Source: Verrucomicrobiales bacterium (GTDB taxonomy: Bacteria; Verrucomicrobiota; Verrucomicrobiia; Limisphaerales; UBA9464). From it: a stretch of DNA of 33,382 bases. Shown one piece after another: positions 7,109 to 15,490 of this stretch (its first letter is position 1; every line of letters begins with the position of its first letter). The translations under genes were made by a program, and so were the position numbers. The notes beneath the pieces were generated by a model, which was not told the DNA's origin, did not search any database, and was given only the letters and a program-made list of their open reading frames with translations. The stretch is from NCBI GenBank assembly GCA_016793645.1, contig JAEUHD010000206.1, forward strand, positions 1 through 33,382, given 5' to 3'.

Positions 7109-7777
7109 TCACTTTCCGCCGAGACCCAGAGTCTCCCGGACCCGATCCGCCGTCTTTCGAACCTTGGCTTTGGCAATCTCGGCAAGGGCGGACGTCAGGG
7201 GCGTGATCAGGATGGCCTGGCATCCCGAGGGTGAAACCAGGTCGTGATGATGGGTTCCCGGATCGGCATGGACGAAGTCACCCGCCTGAAGGTGGCGTCC
7301 TTCGGTCACCAGGTCCCCCTTGACGACAAACAACTCCTCCGCGCCGCTGTGTTCGTGCGACGGGTAAACCGCCCCGGGATCCAGCTCGATGTAGAGCATC
7401 ATGTAGTTTCGCCGGACATTGGAGGCGAGGACCTGGAGCCGGGTGCCCGGATGCAATCCCTCGCTCCATTCACCCGACGCCGGTCGCAGGAAACGGAACC
7501 CTTCCGAAAACGAAGGGACCTGGGGAATCGGCGCCGTGGGAGGCTGCTGCCGGGGCAGTTCCCGGATGCGGGCCAGGACCCGATCGCGAACGCGCGGAGG
7601 CGGTGGGACGGCTGGAAGGTCCCGCAACAGCGACGCAGTCACCGCCAGGAAGGCATCCACCTCCATGCGAATCTCCGGGTCGCTGGCGGCCATGGCCTCG
7701 AGGTGTGCGGCTTCCGGCGCCTCCAGGGCGCCCAGCGCATACGCGGCGGCGAGTTCCTGCAATTGGGTGCAATTCAT
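7109..7777 (-). CDS. Cupin-domain anti-sigma factor (ChrR-like)
   Basis: 222 residues, no signal peptide or membrane helix, so cytoplasmic. The N-terminal helical part (1-70: LQELAAAYALGALEAPEAA) resembles the sigma-binding region of RskA/ChrR-type anti-sigma factors but lacks the H-x3-C-x2-C zinc motif. The C-terminal half is a cupin with metal-ligand pattern H141-x-H143-x3-E147 and a histidine cluster at 176-178. In ChrR, the cupin senses reactive oxygen and the N-terminal part holds the sigma factor. The gene overlaps the upstream ECF sigma gene by four bases (ATGA at 7774-7777), so the two are surely a regulatory pair. The inducing signal is not readable. Confidence 0.8.
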   Translation of the reverse strand: MNCTQLQELAAAYALGALEAPEAAHLEAMAASDPEIRMEVDAFLAVTASLLRDLPAVPPPPRVRDRVLARIRELPRQQPPTAPIPQVPSFSEGFRFLRPASGEWSEGLHPGTRLQVLASNVRRNYMMLYIELDPGAVYPSHEHSGAEELFVVKGDLVTEGRHLQAGDFVHADPGTHHHDLVSPSGCQAILITPLTSALAEIAKAKVRKTADRVRETLGLGGK

Positions 7778-8358
7778 AGCTGGCCCTCCAACATGTCCTT
7801 CAACGCCAGCATTCCCCGGCGAATCCGGGCCTTGATGGTCCCGAGCGGCTGCCCCAGCCGGATGGCGATCTCCTGCTGGGTCAATCCTCCCAAAAAGGCG
7901 AGCTCAATCGCCTCCCGCTGTTCCATCGAAAGCATCTGAAGTCCCCTCCGAATCGTGTCCCCGGTTTCCGCAGCCATGGCCCGAAGCGGGGAGGAGGCTT
8001 CCGGGGCCGGTGCGGCGACGGGTTCCGCCGCCGCGGATTCGTGCACCTCCGTCCGGCGCCGGACGGATCGGAGTCGGTCGATCGCCTTGTTGCGGGTCAG
8101 CGCGACCGACCAGCTCAGGGGATGGCCCAGCTCCAAGCGATACTGGGGGGCCCGCTCCCAGATCTGCACCGCGGCATCCTGGAGAACATCCTCCGCATCC
8201 TGCTCATTGCCGAGGATCTTGAGGGCGACCCCGTACAGCAGCGGTGCGTGCCGGTCGTAAAACTGGGCAAAGGCGGCGGCATCCCCATCCCGAAGCCGGG
8301 CAAACAGCTCCGCGTCTTCGGGGACTCCGGTTGATTCCGCGTGGGGGGACACAGCCAT
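7774..8358 (-). CDS. ECF-type RNA polymerase sigma factor (sigma-70 family)
   Basis: 194 residues from ATG at 8358; the frame is open to 8454, but the region before MAVSPHAES is unlike sigma factors. Region 2 is seen as FAQFYDRHAPLLYGVALKIL then EQDAEDVLQDAAVQIW, with the DNA-melting part LTRNKAIDRLRSVRRR. An Ala/Pro-rich linker follows, then region 4 with MEQREAIELAFLGGLTQQEI and the helix-turn-helix ending LGTIKARIRRGMLALK. It resembles SigK/ChrR-associated ECF groups. It redirects RNA polymerase to a stress regulon when released by the cupin anti-sigma factor encoded just downstream. No recognisable autoregulatory promoter was found upstream. Confidence 0.93.
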   Translation of the reverse strand: MAVSPHAESTGVPEDAELFARLRDGDAAAFAQFYDRHAPLLYGVALKILGNEQDAEDVLQDAAVQIWERAPQYRLELGHPLSWSVALTRNKAIDRLRSVRRRTEVHESAAAEPVAAPAPEASSPLRAMAAETGDTIRRGLQMLSMEQREAIELAFLGGLTQQEIAIRLGQPLGTIKARIRRGMLALKDMLEGQL

Positions 8359-8515
8359 GGACGACGGCGGCATCCTGTGCCCGGACCTCGAAAAACGAAA
8401 GCCCGGGATGGCCCAGCCTTCGGCGGCGTCGACGGTCATGACACTTCCCTGCATCCCCCGAGGAACGGCCCGGAGCCCCCTTCAGATGCACGGAATCGCA
8501 CCGGAACCCGAATCC

Positions 8516-8971
8516 TCAGAGTCCCAGCCGGACCAACTCCTTCTCCAGGGCCACCTGGAAATCCTGCATATCTTGCGGACTCGGACGATACCCCTTGGTG
8601 TCCGCAACGAGTCCGGGGCGCCCATACTGGTCCACCAACCACGCCGCCCCCTCGCCATCGCTGAACACCACGCGCCCGCTGACGAGCGCGTTGGGACGCG
8701 TCACGGCATCCACGGTCACACGGACACCCCCCAGGGCGCCGGCCGGCCCGGACGCCGGGGCGGACGCGGGGGACGCAGGCGACGGTTCGGGGGTCTTGGG
8801 AGGATCCGGATCCTTCGGCATGACCCGAAGGTCATCCACGAGGAAGCGCACCTCCATGTAGGTGGGGCGGAGTCCAAATTCCGTCTCCAGACGTTTCTGC
8901 ACATCGGACAGCTTGAGGCCGTCCGCGATCCACTGACGCACCCGATCCTGCTGTTCTGCGGTCAACTGCAT
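8516..8971 (-). CDS. Conserved hypothetical protein, helix-turn-helix-like N-terminus
   Basis: 151 residues from ATG at 8971; an upstream in-frame ATG at 9106 would add a low-complexity Arg-rich stretch and is not favoured. The N-terminus (AEQQDRVRQWIADGLKLSDVQKRLETEFG) has the shape of a small helical DNA-binding or tail-anchoring motif, followed by a helix with YMEVRFLVDDLRV. A Pro/Ser/Ala-rich linker (about 57-76) leads to a beta-rich C-terminal half with VRVTVDAVTRPNALVSGRV and WLVDQYGRPGL. I recognise it only as a type of protein found in Verrucomicrobia; function unknown. It is divergent from the P450 gene, with about 180 bp between starts. Confidence 0.6.
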   Translation of the reverse strand: MQLTAEQQDRVRQWIADGLKLSDVQKRLETEFGLRPTYMEVRFLVDDLRVMPKDPDPPKTPEPSPASPASAPASGPAGALGGVRVTVDAVTRPNALVSGRVVFSDGEGAAWLVDQYGRPGLVADTKGYRPSPQDMQDFQVALEKELVRLGL

Positions 8972-9150
8972 GCGCGCACAGTAGGAAGGGCGCGCCGGGC
9001 CGGCAAGCCGGGGGAATCCCGTCCGTGACCCAACCCGCCTTCCGGTGATTCGGAATCGAACCCGGGACCGGGGTGGGGTTGCCGCCGGCGCCACGGATTC
9101 CAGCATTGAAGGGCCGACGATGGCCGCCTAGAAGGAGCCCCTCGCCTTCC

Positions 9151-10290
9151 ATGGAATCCGTGCCCGACCCCTTCCGCGAACGACGCAACGACGACGGCGT
9201 GCTCCCGTGCGAGTTCCAGGGGGAGGTGGTGCCGATGATCCTCCGCCACGAGGACGTCCGGCGCGCGGCCAAGGACTGGAAAACCTACAGCTCCGACGCC
9301 CCATTCCGGGTGCCGATTCCCTCGGAGGAGGATGTCCGGACGATGCGACAACTGCCCGTGGAGACGGATCCCCCGGATCACACGGAGTACCGGGACATTG
9401 TCGAACCGTTTTTCCGCCGGGCCCGGGACCCGGAAATGATCGCCCGGGTGGAGGCGCTGCTGGAGGAGATGGTGCAGGATGCCCTGACCCGGGACTCCGT
9501 GGAGGTCGTCCGCCACTTCGCGCTTCCGGTGCAATCGCGGGCGCTGGCGTATCTGTTGAACGTGCCGGAATCCGAGGCCGATCTCTGGATTGGGTGGGGA
9601 ACGCACGTCTTTCGCGACGGGGGATCCAAGGGCGCCGATCTCGAAGCCTACCTGCACCGCCGACTGGACCAGGCCGCCGCGGAGCCCGGAGCGGACTTCT
9701 TCAGCGCACTCACGCAGGCGACGTTCCGGGGCCGTCCGCTGACCCGGGAGGAGATGATGGGATTCGCCAACCTCACCTTCGCGGGCGGGCGCGACACGGT
9801 CATTCACAGCATTTCGCACGTGATTGGCTATCTCGGGCGCCATCCCGAAGCCTTGGAGCAACTGCGCGAGGATCCACGTCGCATCGTCAATGCGTGCGAG
9901 GAGTTTTTCCGGGTCCTGTCCCCGTTGACCCACATCGGACGCGTTTGTCCGGTGCACACCGAGGTCCAAGGCGTCCCGGTTCCGGCGGGTGGACGGGTCT
10001 CACTGTGCTGGGCCTCGGCCAACGTGGACGAAGCGGCCTTTGAGGCACCCGGTGAGGTTCGCCTCGATCGGAAACCGAATCCCCATGTCGCCTTCGGCAG
10101 TGGAACTCATCTCTGCCTCGGAGCCGCCCATGCGCGATTGATCCTGCGGTCCCTGCTGCAGACCTGTGTCCAGCGTGTATCCCGGATTACGGTGATCGAC
10201 GCGAAGGAACACCTCGAGGTGGCCGCCGCCTACCAGCGTCCAGTCGGCTTCGAGTCGCTCCGCGTGAACTGGAAACCCCTTTCCGTCTGA
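9151..10290 (+). CDS. Cytochrome P450
   Basis: 379 residues from ATG at 9151, preceded by GAAGGAG at 9131-9137. Soluble bacterial class, no membrane anchor. Features in order: DPPDHTEYR (73-81, C-helix region), I-helix oxygen-activation motif AGGRDT (211-216), the E-x-x-R pair E251/R254, and the haem loop FGSGTHLCLG with the axial thiolate Cys 322. All essential elements are present, so an active monooxygenase is expected. The substrate is unknown, and no ferredoxin or ferredoxin reductase gene is nearby, so electrons must come from elsewhere in the genome. The DUF6487 gene begins 20 bases after the stop. Confidence 0.93.
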   Translation: MESVPDPFRERRNDDGVLPCEFQGEVVPMILRHEDVRRAAKDWKTYSSDAPFRVPIPSEEDVRTMRQLPVETDPPDHTEYRDIVEPFFRRARDPEMIARVEALLEEMVQDALTRDSVEVVRHFALPVQSRALAYLLNVPESEADLWIGWGTHVFRDGGSKGADLEAYLHRRLDQAAAEPGADFFSALTQATFRGRPLTREEMMGFANLTFAGGRDTVIHSISHVIGYLGRHPEALEQLREDPRRIVNACEEFFRVLSPLTHIGRVCPVHTEVQGVPVPAGGRVSLCWASANVDEAAFEAPGEVRLDRKPNPHVAFGSGTHLCLGAAHARLILRSLLQTCVQRVSRITVIDAKEHLEVAAAYQRPVGFESLRVNWKPLSV

Positions 10291-10310
10291 AATTCCCATC
10301 CCGCACTCCC

Positions 10311-10550
10311 ATGAACTGTCCCACCTGCAATTCTGAAATGGATTCCGGATACCTCTCGGCGACCGGAACCTCGATCGCGTGGTTCTTCGACGCCCTGCCG
10401 GGCTGGAAGAAATTCATCGGCGACGGTCAGAACGTGACCAAGCGCAACGGCAGGGTGCCCGGGGCAAGCTGTGCCGCCTGCGGCGTCGTGGTGATTTCGG
10501 GACTGAAGCTGAAGCGTCCGTCCGCAAAGGTGCCGTCGGCGAAGTCCTGA
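10311..10550 (+). CDS. DUF6487-like small zinc-ribbon protein
   Basis: 79 residues. Two Cys pairs, C3-x2-C6 (MNCPTC) and a second in SCAACG (about residues 54-57), enclose a conserved middle with Gly/Tyr/Trp/Phe residues (GYLSATGTSIAWF). This is the pattern of the DUF6487 family, a short protein with a treble-clef or ribbon-like zinc site and no known function. The basic C-terminus (KLKRPSAKVPSAK) might contact nucleic acid. It is 20 bases downstream of the P450 gene and likely cotranscribed. A hairpin, GTCCGCC/GGCGGAC (10572-10586), follows its stop without a T-run. Confidence 0.75.
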   Translation: MNCPTCNSEMDSGYLSATGTSIAWFFDALPGWKKFIGDGQNVTKRNGRVPGASCAACGVVVISGLKLKRPSAKVPSAKS

Positions 10551-10648
10551 CGCCGCCGGCGCCACGCGACCGTCCGCCGGGCGGACCTCAATTCCGGCCT
10601 CCAAACCGGGGGAGGCATCGCTTGACGGGCCCGGCTCGCCCTGAGCGA

Positions 10649-11674
10649 ATGCCGGGGATGAACCCGGACCCAATTCCCGCCGACCCGGCATCCACTCCTG
10701 CGGCCTTCAAGGACCGACGCGCCGGGTTGATCGTCTTCGGAATTTTCACGGTTTGCCTGGGAGGCCTCTGCGCCCTGTTGGTGCCGCTGATGCTCTTCGG
10801 GCAGGCCATGGCCCGCTCCACGGCCGGAGGAACTGCGACCGGCGCGGCCCCCTCGATCCTTCCCATCATTCTCGTCTACGGAGGACTGGCGGCGGTCCTC
10901 GTCTGGTTGGGAATCGGCTCCATGCTGGCCCGCCGCTGGGCACGGGCCCTGATCCTGATCTTCGGCTGGTCCTTCCTGGTCATGGGGGTGATGGCGATGG
11001 GGGTGATGGGACTTTTTCTTCCCCAGATCCTCCGGTCCGGTCAGCCCGGCGGGACTCCGGCGCTTCCCGCCGGCGCAGAGACGACCGTGATGGTAATCTC
11101 CTTCCTGTTTCTCGGATTCATCTTCGTTCTGATTCCCGGCATCTGGGTCGCCTTCTACGGGAGTCGGCACGTAAAGGCGACCTGTGAGGCCCGGAATCCC
11201 GCACCTTCATGGACCGATGCCTGTCCACTGCCGGTGCTGGCCGTCAGCTTGTGGTTGGGTTTCTCGATCCCCGGGATGTTGAGCTCGTTCCTGTCCTATC
11301 GGGCGGTGTTTCCGGTGTTTGGAATCCTCCTTTCCGGGCCCTGGGCAGTTCTCACCTCGATGGGGTTGACCCTGGTCTGGGGATTGGGCGCGTGGTGGCT
11401 CTACCGCCGGGAGGTCCGGGGTTGGTGGCTGGTCGTCGGAGCGTTCCTGATTTTTGGAATCTCCAATTTCGTCACCTACTCGCGGTTGGACCCGGTCGAG
11501 ATCTACGAGCAGATGGGTTTTCCCGCCGCCCAAATCGACGCCATGAGGGGAACGCCCTGGATGTCGGGTGCCACCATCCGCTGGCTCACCACCGCCGTTC
11601 TCGTCCCCATTCTTGGCTACATGCTCGCGATCCGGCGGTACGTTCGCAAAGAAGGCGCCGGGATTCCTTCCTGA
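10649..11674 (+). CDS. Polytopic membrane protein of unknown function
   Basis: 341 residues from ATG at 10649; a second ATG at 10658 (MNPDPIPAD) is equally possible. The frame is open further upstream, but there it overlaps DUF6487 and is not hydrophobic. About eight membrane helices are visible, including GLIVFGIFTVCLGGLCALLV, SILPIILVYGGLAAVLVWLG, ALILIFGWSFLVMGVMAMGV and VMVISFLFLGFIFVLIPGIW, then four more before a basic C-terminal tail (RRYVRKEG). The arrangement looks like two repeats of four helices. No motif identifies a transporter or enzyme family. Confidence 0.65.
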   Translation: MPGMNPDPIPADPASTPAAFKDRRAGLIVFGIFTVCLGGLCALLVPLMLFGQAMARSTAGGTATGAAPSILPIILVYGGLAAVLVWLGIGSMLARRWARALILIFGWSFLVMGVMAMGVMGLFLPQILRSGQPGGTPALPAGAETTVMVISFLFLGFIFVLIPGIWVAFYGSRHVKATCEARNPAPSWTDACPLPVLAVSLWLGFSIPGMLSSFLSYRAVFPVFGILLSGPWAVLTSMGLTLVWGLGAWWLYRREVRGWWLVVGAFLIFGISNFVTYSRLDPVEIYEQMGFPAAQIDAMRGTPWMSGATIRWLTTAVLVPILGYMLAIRRYVRKEGAGIPS

Positions 11675-11724
11675 AACCCAACCTCGTCCTTGCCGGCAGA
11701 GAGGGGCGGCCACCAGACTCCGCC

Positions 11725-13017
11725 GTGCACTTCTCCCGCCGCAGTTTTCTCCAGAAGTCCGCCGCCGCCTCCTCCGCCGTCCTGATCGGGGGCTGTGCCT
11801 CGGCTCCCAAACGCACCCCCCGGGTCCTCTCCGCGAACGACAAGCTGAATCTCGGCGTCATCGGGGTCGCCGGGCGGGGCGGCGACAATCTGGCGGGAGT
11901 CTCCAGCCAGAACATCGTCGCCATGGCCGACGTCAGCGGCGCGAATCTGGCCGCGGTGGCATCCAAATATCCGTCCTCCCGGCTGTACTCCGACTGGCGG
12001 AGCGTGCTGGACCACGCGGACATCGACGCAGTGGTGGTCAGCACGCCGGACCACAACCACGCGGTGATCGCGATGGCAGTGCTGGATAGCGGGCGCCCGC
12101 TGTATTGCGAAAAGCCGGTCACCCACACGATTGAAGAGGCGCGAATTCTCGCCGCCAAGGTGAAGAGCACCGGACTCGTCACCCAGACCGGCAACCAGAT
12201 CCATTCCAGCACCAACTACCGGCGCGTCGTGGAACTGATCCGTTCCGGGGCGATCGGTCCTGTCCACGAAGTCCACCATTGGGCGGGCTCCGTCTGGGAC
12301 ACCAAACCCTGGCCCAAGCCGGAGCCGGTTCCGCAGGGCTTGAATTACGACCTTTGGGTGGGACCGGTGAAGTGGGCGGACTACAGCCCCGAATGGGTCC
12401 CGTTCAACTGGCGCCGGTGGTGGCACTGGGGTGGCGGAACGCTCTCCGATTTTTGCTGCCACCACATGGACCTCAGCGTGTGGGCGCTCGACCTCGGCCT
12501 CCCGACGGTCATCGAGGCCTCCGGTCCGCCGCCGGACAAGTATTGTGCGCCCCCGTCCCTGAAGGTTCGGTACGAATTCGCCGCCCGCGGTGCCCAGCCG
12601 CCGGTGGTCATGCATTGGTACAGCGGACCGGAACGCCCAAATGTCCCCGGCACCCCCGACCTCTCCAAATGGGGCGGCGGCTCCCTCTTCATCGGATCCA
12701 AGGGCATGCTGCTGGCGGACTACGGACGCCGCATCCTGCTGCCGGAGGCGACCTTCAAGGACTTCGTACCGCCCGCGCCCACGATCCCGGATTCGATCGG
12801 ACACCACGAGGAGTGGATCGCCGCCTGCAAGGGGATCGGCAGGACCGATTCCCCGCTGACCTACGGCGCGCAGCTCACGGAAATCGGCGCGTTGGGGAAC
12901 GTGGCCTATCGGACCGGGAAACGCCTCGAATGGGACGCGCCCCGGATGCGCGCCCGGGGATGTCCCGAGGCGGATCCGTTCATCCGGTATCACTACCGTT
13001 CCGGGTGGTCGCTTTGA
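11725..13017 (+). CDS. Tat-exported Gfo/Idh/MocA family oxidoreductase, probable lipoprotein
   Basis: 430 residues from GTG at 11725. The signal has the twin-arginine motif SRRSFLQK (4-11), a short hydrophobic stretch and a lipobox ending in Cys 24 (LIGGC). The NAD(P)-binding Rossmann region has NLGVIGVAGRGG (42-53), and the substrate-domain entry motif is EKPVTH (129-134), as in Gfo/Idh/MocA proteins. The C-terminal domain carries GGGTLSDFCCHHMDLSVW, where the histidines line the active site. Large families of exported Gfo/Idh/MocA proteins are typical of Verrucomicrobia and Planctomycetes and are thought to act on sugar derivatives from polysaccharides; the exact substrate here is unknown. 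Confidence 0.88.
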   Translation: MHFSRRSFLQKSAAASSAVLIGGCASAPKRTPRVLSANDKLNLGVIGVAGRGGDNLAGVSSQNIVAMADVSGANLAAVASKYPSSRLYSDWRSVLDHADIDAVVVSTPDHNHAVIAMAVLDSGRPLYCEKPVTHTIEEARILAAKVKSTGLVTQTGNQIHSSTNYRRVVELIRSGAIGPVHEVHHWAGSVWDTKPWPKPEPVPQGLNYDLWVGPVKWADYSPEWVPFNWRRWWHWGGGTLSDFCCHHMDLSVWALDLGLPTVIEASGPPPDKYCAPPSLKVRYEFAARGAQPPVVMHWYSGPERPNVPGTPDLSKWGGGSLFIGSKGMLLADYGRRILLPEATFKDFVPPAPTIPDSIGHHEEWIAACKGIGRTDSPLTYGAQLTEIGALGNVAYRTGKRLEWDAPRMRARGCPEADPFIRYHYRSGWSL

Positions 13018-13030
13018 ACCGGTTCACCCC

Positions 13031-13675
13031 ATGCGCTTCCTGGGACTGACGCCCGAGGCGGTGGCCGCCCGCAGTCCCGGAGTCCCGCTGCGGCGAATCC
13101 AGAGGACGGCCGGAGGATCCACCGCCTTCGGGGCCCTGCAGTTTGGAATCGCCAGCCTGGTCGTCTTTGGCACCTGGGCCGCGGGAGGATCTCGTCTCTA
13201 CGCAGCCATCGGCGAGACGGGGGCCTTCGTCGCCTGGGCGGTCACGTTCATTCTGTTGGCCGGAGTACTATTGGCTCCGCTGGTGATCGGCTCCGGGAAC
13301 CGTGGACGCTTCCTCGCCTGTTTCGCCCTCGCGTTTGCCGCCTATTCGGCCGTGTGGATCGCCTCGTGGATTGCCATGCCCAACCGCAGCGGGGAGATCA
13401 CCGGAGCCATGGGGGGGACCGCCCTGTTTGCGCTCGTCCTATGCCACGCCTTTGGGGCGCCCCGGCTCTGGACCGACACCGCGCTGTATCTCTTCATTGG
13501 CAATGCCGCCGGCTATTTCCTCGGGGACTATGTCCACGGCCTCCTGCGCGGGACCTCCGGCAAGCTTGCGTGGGGACTCCTATACGGAGCGGGATTTGGA
13601 GCCGGAATCGGAGCCAGCCTGTTCGCGGTCCAGTCCGGAATCCGGTCGCGAATTCAGGCGGGCGAACTGCGTTGA
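13031..13675 (+). CDS. Six-helix membrane protein of unknown function
   Basis: 214 residues, starting 13 bases after the oxidoreductase gene, so probably cotranscribed with it. The amphipathic N-terminus is followed by about six hydrophobic segments: FGALQFGIASLVVFGTWAAG, FVAWAVTFILLAGVLLAPLV, FLACFALAFAAYSAVWIASW, GGTALFALVLCHAFGA, a helix with LYLFIGNAAGYFLG, and a Gly-rich one near the end. I do not recognise the family. The last 22 bases overlap the 3' end of the convergent ROK kinase gene. Confidence 0.6.
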   Translation: MRFLGLTPEAVAARSPGVPLRRIQRTAGGSTAFGALQFGIASLVVFGTWAAGGSRLYAAIGETGAFVAWAVTFILLAGVLLAPLVIGSGNRGRFLACFALAFAAYSAVWIASWIAMPNRSGEITGAMGGTALFALVLCHAFGAPRLWTDTALYLFIGNAAGYFLGDYVHGLLRGTSGKLAWGLLYGAGFGAGIGASLFAVQSGIRSRIQAGELR

Positions 13676-14565
13676 CCCGCATTCCGCGCGGCCCCGTAGG
13701 CCCCCGCCCATTCGCCCAACTCCGCAGGAACGAGCTTCAGTCCGTGTCCGCCCGGACGCCACTCCCATTCGTCGAGCAGGGATCGCAGCGGACGAAACAG
13801 GCTTTCGCCGCTGCGTGCCACCCCTCCGCCCAGGATCACGAACTCCGGGTCGAGCACGTTGCCGAACGAGACGATGGCCGCCGCGAGCGCCCGTACGGAC
13901 CGAATCCAGACCGACGCGGCGAAGGGGTCCCCCGCCTCATAGGCGCGGACCAGATCATGGGTGGTGGCGAACCGGCCGCCGGTGCGTGCGGTGATGTTGT
14001 GATTGCCCATGGCGTCCTCGAGGCTTCCGGGCGTTCGACAGATATCCGGGGGGGCTTCCGGGTCCAGGGAGACATGCCCAAGGTGTCCCGCCTTGCCCAC
14101 GGCGCCCCGGAGCAAATGCCCATCCACCATCGCAGCCCCGCCCACGCCGGTCCCCAGGGTCAGCAAGACGACGTTCTGCGCGCCCCGGGCCGCCCCGAAG
14201 GCCACCTCCCCCAGAAGGGCCGACTGGGCGTCATTGAGCACGGGCACCCCGTCCTGACGGCCAAGGTGCTCGCTCCAATCCAGACCTTCCAGCCCCTCAA
14301 AACGTCCGGGCATGGAGGCAATGGAGCGTCCATCCCGGGACGCGATCCCCGGGGCGCTGAGACCGATCCCGCGCGGGGAGCCGTGGACGGCCGTCGCCCG
14401 CGCCACCACCGTGCGGACGGCCCGGGCAAATCCGAGCTTCTCCCCCAAATCAAAGGGCTCATGGAATCGCTCCAAGAGAGTCCCGGACTCGGCCACGGCG
14501 ACGGCTTTGACGCTGGTCCCCCCCAGGTCGAGGCCCAGGCGATACGGTTTCGTTTCCATCAGCAA
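13654..14565 (-). CDS. ROK family sugar kinase with a degenerate zinc motif
   Basis: 303 residues (a second ATG lies two codons in). N-terminal phosphate loop GLDLGGTSVKAV (11-22), sugar-binding segment VPVLNDAQSALLGE with the catalytic Asp, second phosphate motif LLTLGTGVGG, and GHLGHVSLD. ROK kinases usually carry C-x-C-G-x2-G-C-x-E; here the aligned stretch is DICRTPGSLED, which keeps one of three cysteines and the Glu. This is known in some ROK subgroups, so loss of activity need not follow. The expected reaction is ATP-dependent phosphorylation of a hexose or N-acetylhexosamine. It could serve the hexosaminidase operon further right, but that link is speculative. Confidence 0.85.
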   Translation of the reverse strand: MLMETKPYRLGLDLGGTSVKAVAVAESGTLLERFHEPFDLGEKLGFARAVRTVVARATAVHGSPRGIGLSAPGIASRDGRSIASMPGRFEGLEGLDWSEHLGRQDGVPVLNDAQSALLGEVAFGAARGAQNVVLLTLGTGVGGAAMVDGHLLRGAVGKAGHLGHVSLDPEAPPDICRTPGSLEDAMGNHNITARTGGRFATTHDLVRAYEAGDPFAASVWIRSVRALAAAIVSFGNVLDPEFVILGGGVARSGESLFRPLRSLLDEWEWRPGGHGLKLVPAELGEWAGAYGAARNAGQRSSPA

Positions 14566-14605
14566 TTGGGTTCAGTCCGGCACCAGGGTTTTTCCCCCGC
14601 CCGGG

Positions 14606-15388
14606 TCATCCTTCCGTGACACTCCATCCGCCGTCCACGGCGATGACCTGTCCCGTAACAAACCGGCTTTCCCCGGAAAGGAGCCAGACCACCGCGGCGT
14701 CGAGATCCTCCGGATGCCCGATCCGCCCCCCGTCGAGCGGCTGTTTGGTTCGTACGAAGTTCAGGATGGCCTCATCGCCCTGGGCGCGTTCGGACATCGG
14801 AGTCGCCACCAGGGCGGGAGCGACCGCATTGAAGCGGATGTTCTGGGGGGCGTAATAGGCCGCGGCGGACCGGGTGAGTCCGAGAATGGCCGCCTTGGCG
14901 GCGGCGTACGCATGGGTTGAGAAAAAGCGCGGCGAGGGGGAGAAGCCGAGGACGGAGCCGCAATTGACGACGCTTCCGCCGCGTCCCTGATCGCGAAAGG
15001 CACGGACCGCGGCCCGATTGGAGTGGAACAGGGAAGTCAGGTTCAGATTCAGGGTGTAGTCCCATCCCTCATCCGTGAGTTCATGCAGCGGGCCATCCCC
15101 GTGGCGGCGTCCGCTGCCTCCCGCCACGTGGTACAGCGCATCCAAGGTGCCCCAGGTGTCCCGGGCGAGTTGCACCGCGCGTTCCGCAGTCGCGGGCTCC
15201 GTGGCATCCGCGGCCAGGATCCGCACCGGGTCGCCGAGTTCCGCGGCGAGCGCCGCCGCCTTGTCCGGACTCCGCCCGACCACGACCACCCGGGCGCCCT
15301 CGCGGACGCAGGCCCGCGCCGCGGACCGGCCGAGTCCGCTGGTTCCACCGACGATGACCACCACCTTGTCCGACAAGCGGCCGTGCAT
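14606..15388 (-). CDS. Short-chain dehydrogenase/reductase (SDR)
   Basis: 260 residues, standard classical-SDR length. Cofactor loop GGTSGLG (14-20), adenine-contacting D61-A-T, structural motif HVAGGSG, and the catalytic set S145 (NCGSVLGF) and Y161-x3-K165 (YAAAK). The C-terminal GQVIAVDGGW is typical of FabG-like members. An Arg soon after the second strand (VVVVGRSPDK) suggests NADP(H) preference. The substrate is not evident. It is divergent from mcsA; the 102 bp between starts must hold both promoters. Confidence 0.9.
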   Translation of the reverse strand: MHGRLSDKVVVIVGGTSGLGRSAARACVREGARVVVVGRSPDKAAALAAELGDPVRILAADATEPATAERAVQLARDTWGTLDALYHVAGGSGRRHGDGPLHELTDEGWDYTLNLNLTSLFHSNRAAVRAFRDQGRGGSVVNCGSVLGFSPSPRFFSTHAYAAAKAAILGLTRSAAAYYAPQNIRFNAVAPALVATPMSERAQGDEAILNFVRTKQPLDGGRIGHPEDLDAAVVWLLSGESRFVTGQVIAVDGGWSVTEG

Positions 15389-15490
15389 GCGGCGGACTGT
15401 TTCCCAGGAGGCGTGGGGAACTCAAGCCGTCCGTCCCCCCGGTCACCTTGACTTCGAGACCCTTCGCCCGGACTGTGCGGACCTACGGGT

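Noticed and set aside
10572-10616. Two hairpins after the DUF6487 gene as a terminator
   Set aside because: GTCCGCC/GGCGGAC and GCCTCC/GGAGGC form stems, but no T-run follows, and such stems are frequent by chance in this GC-rich sequence.
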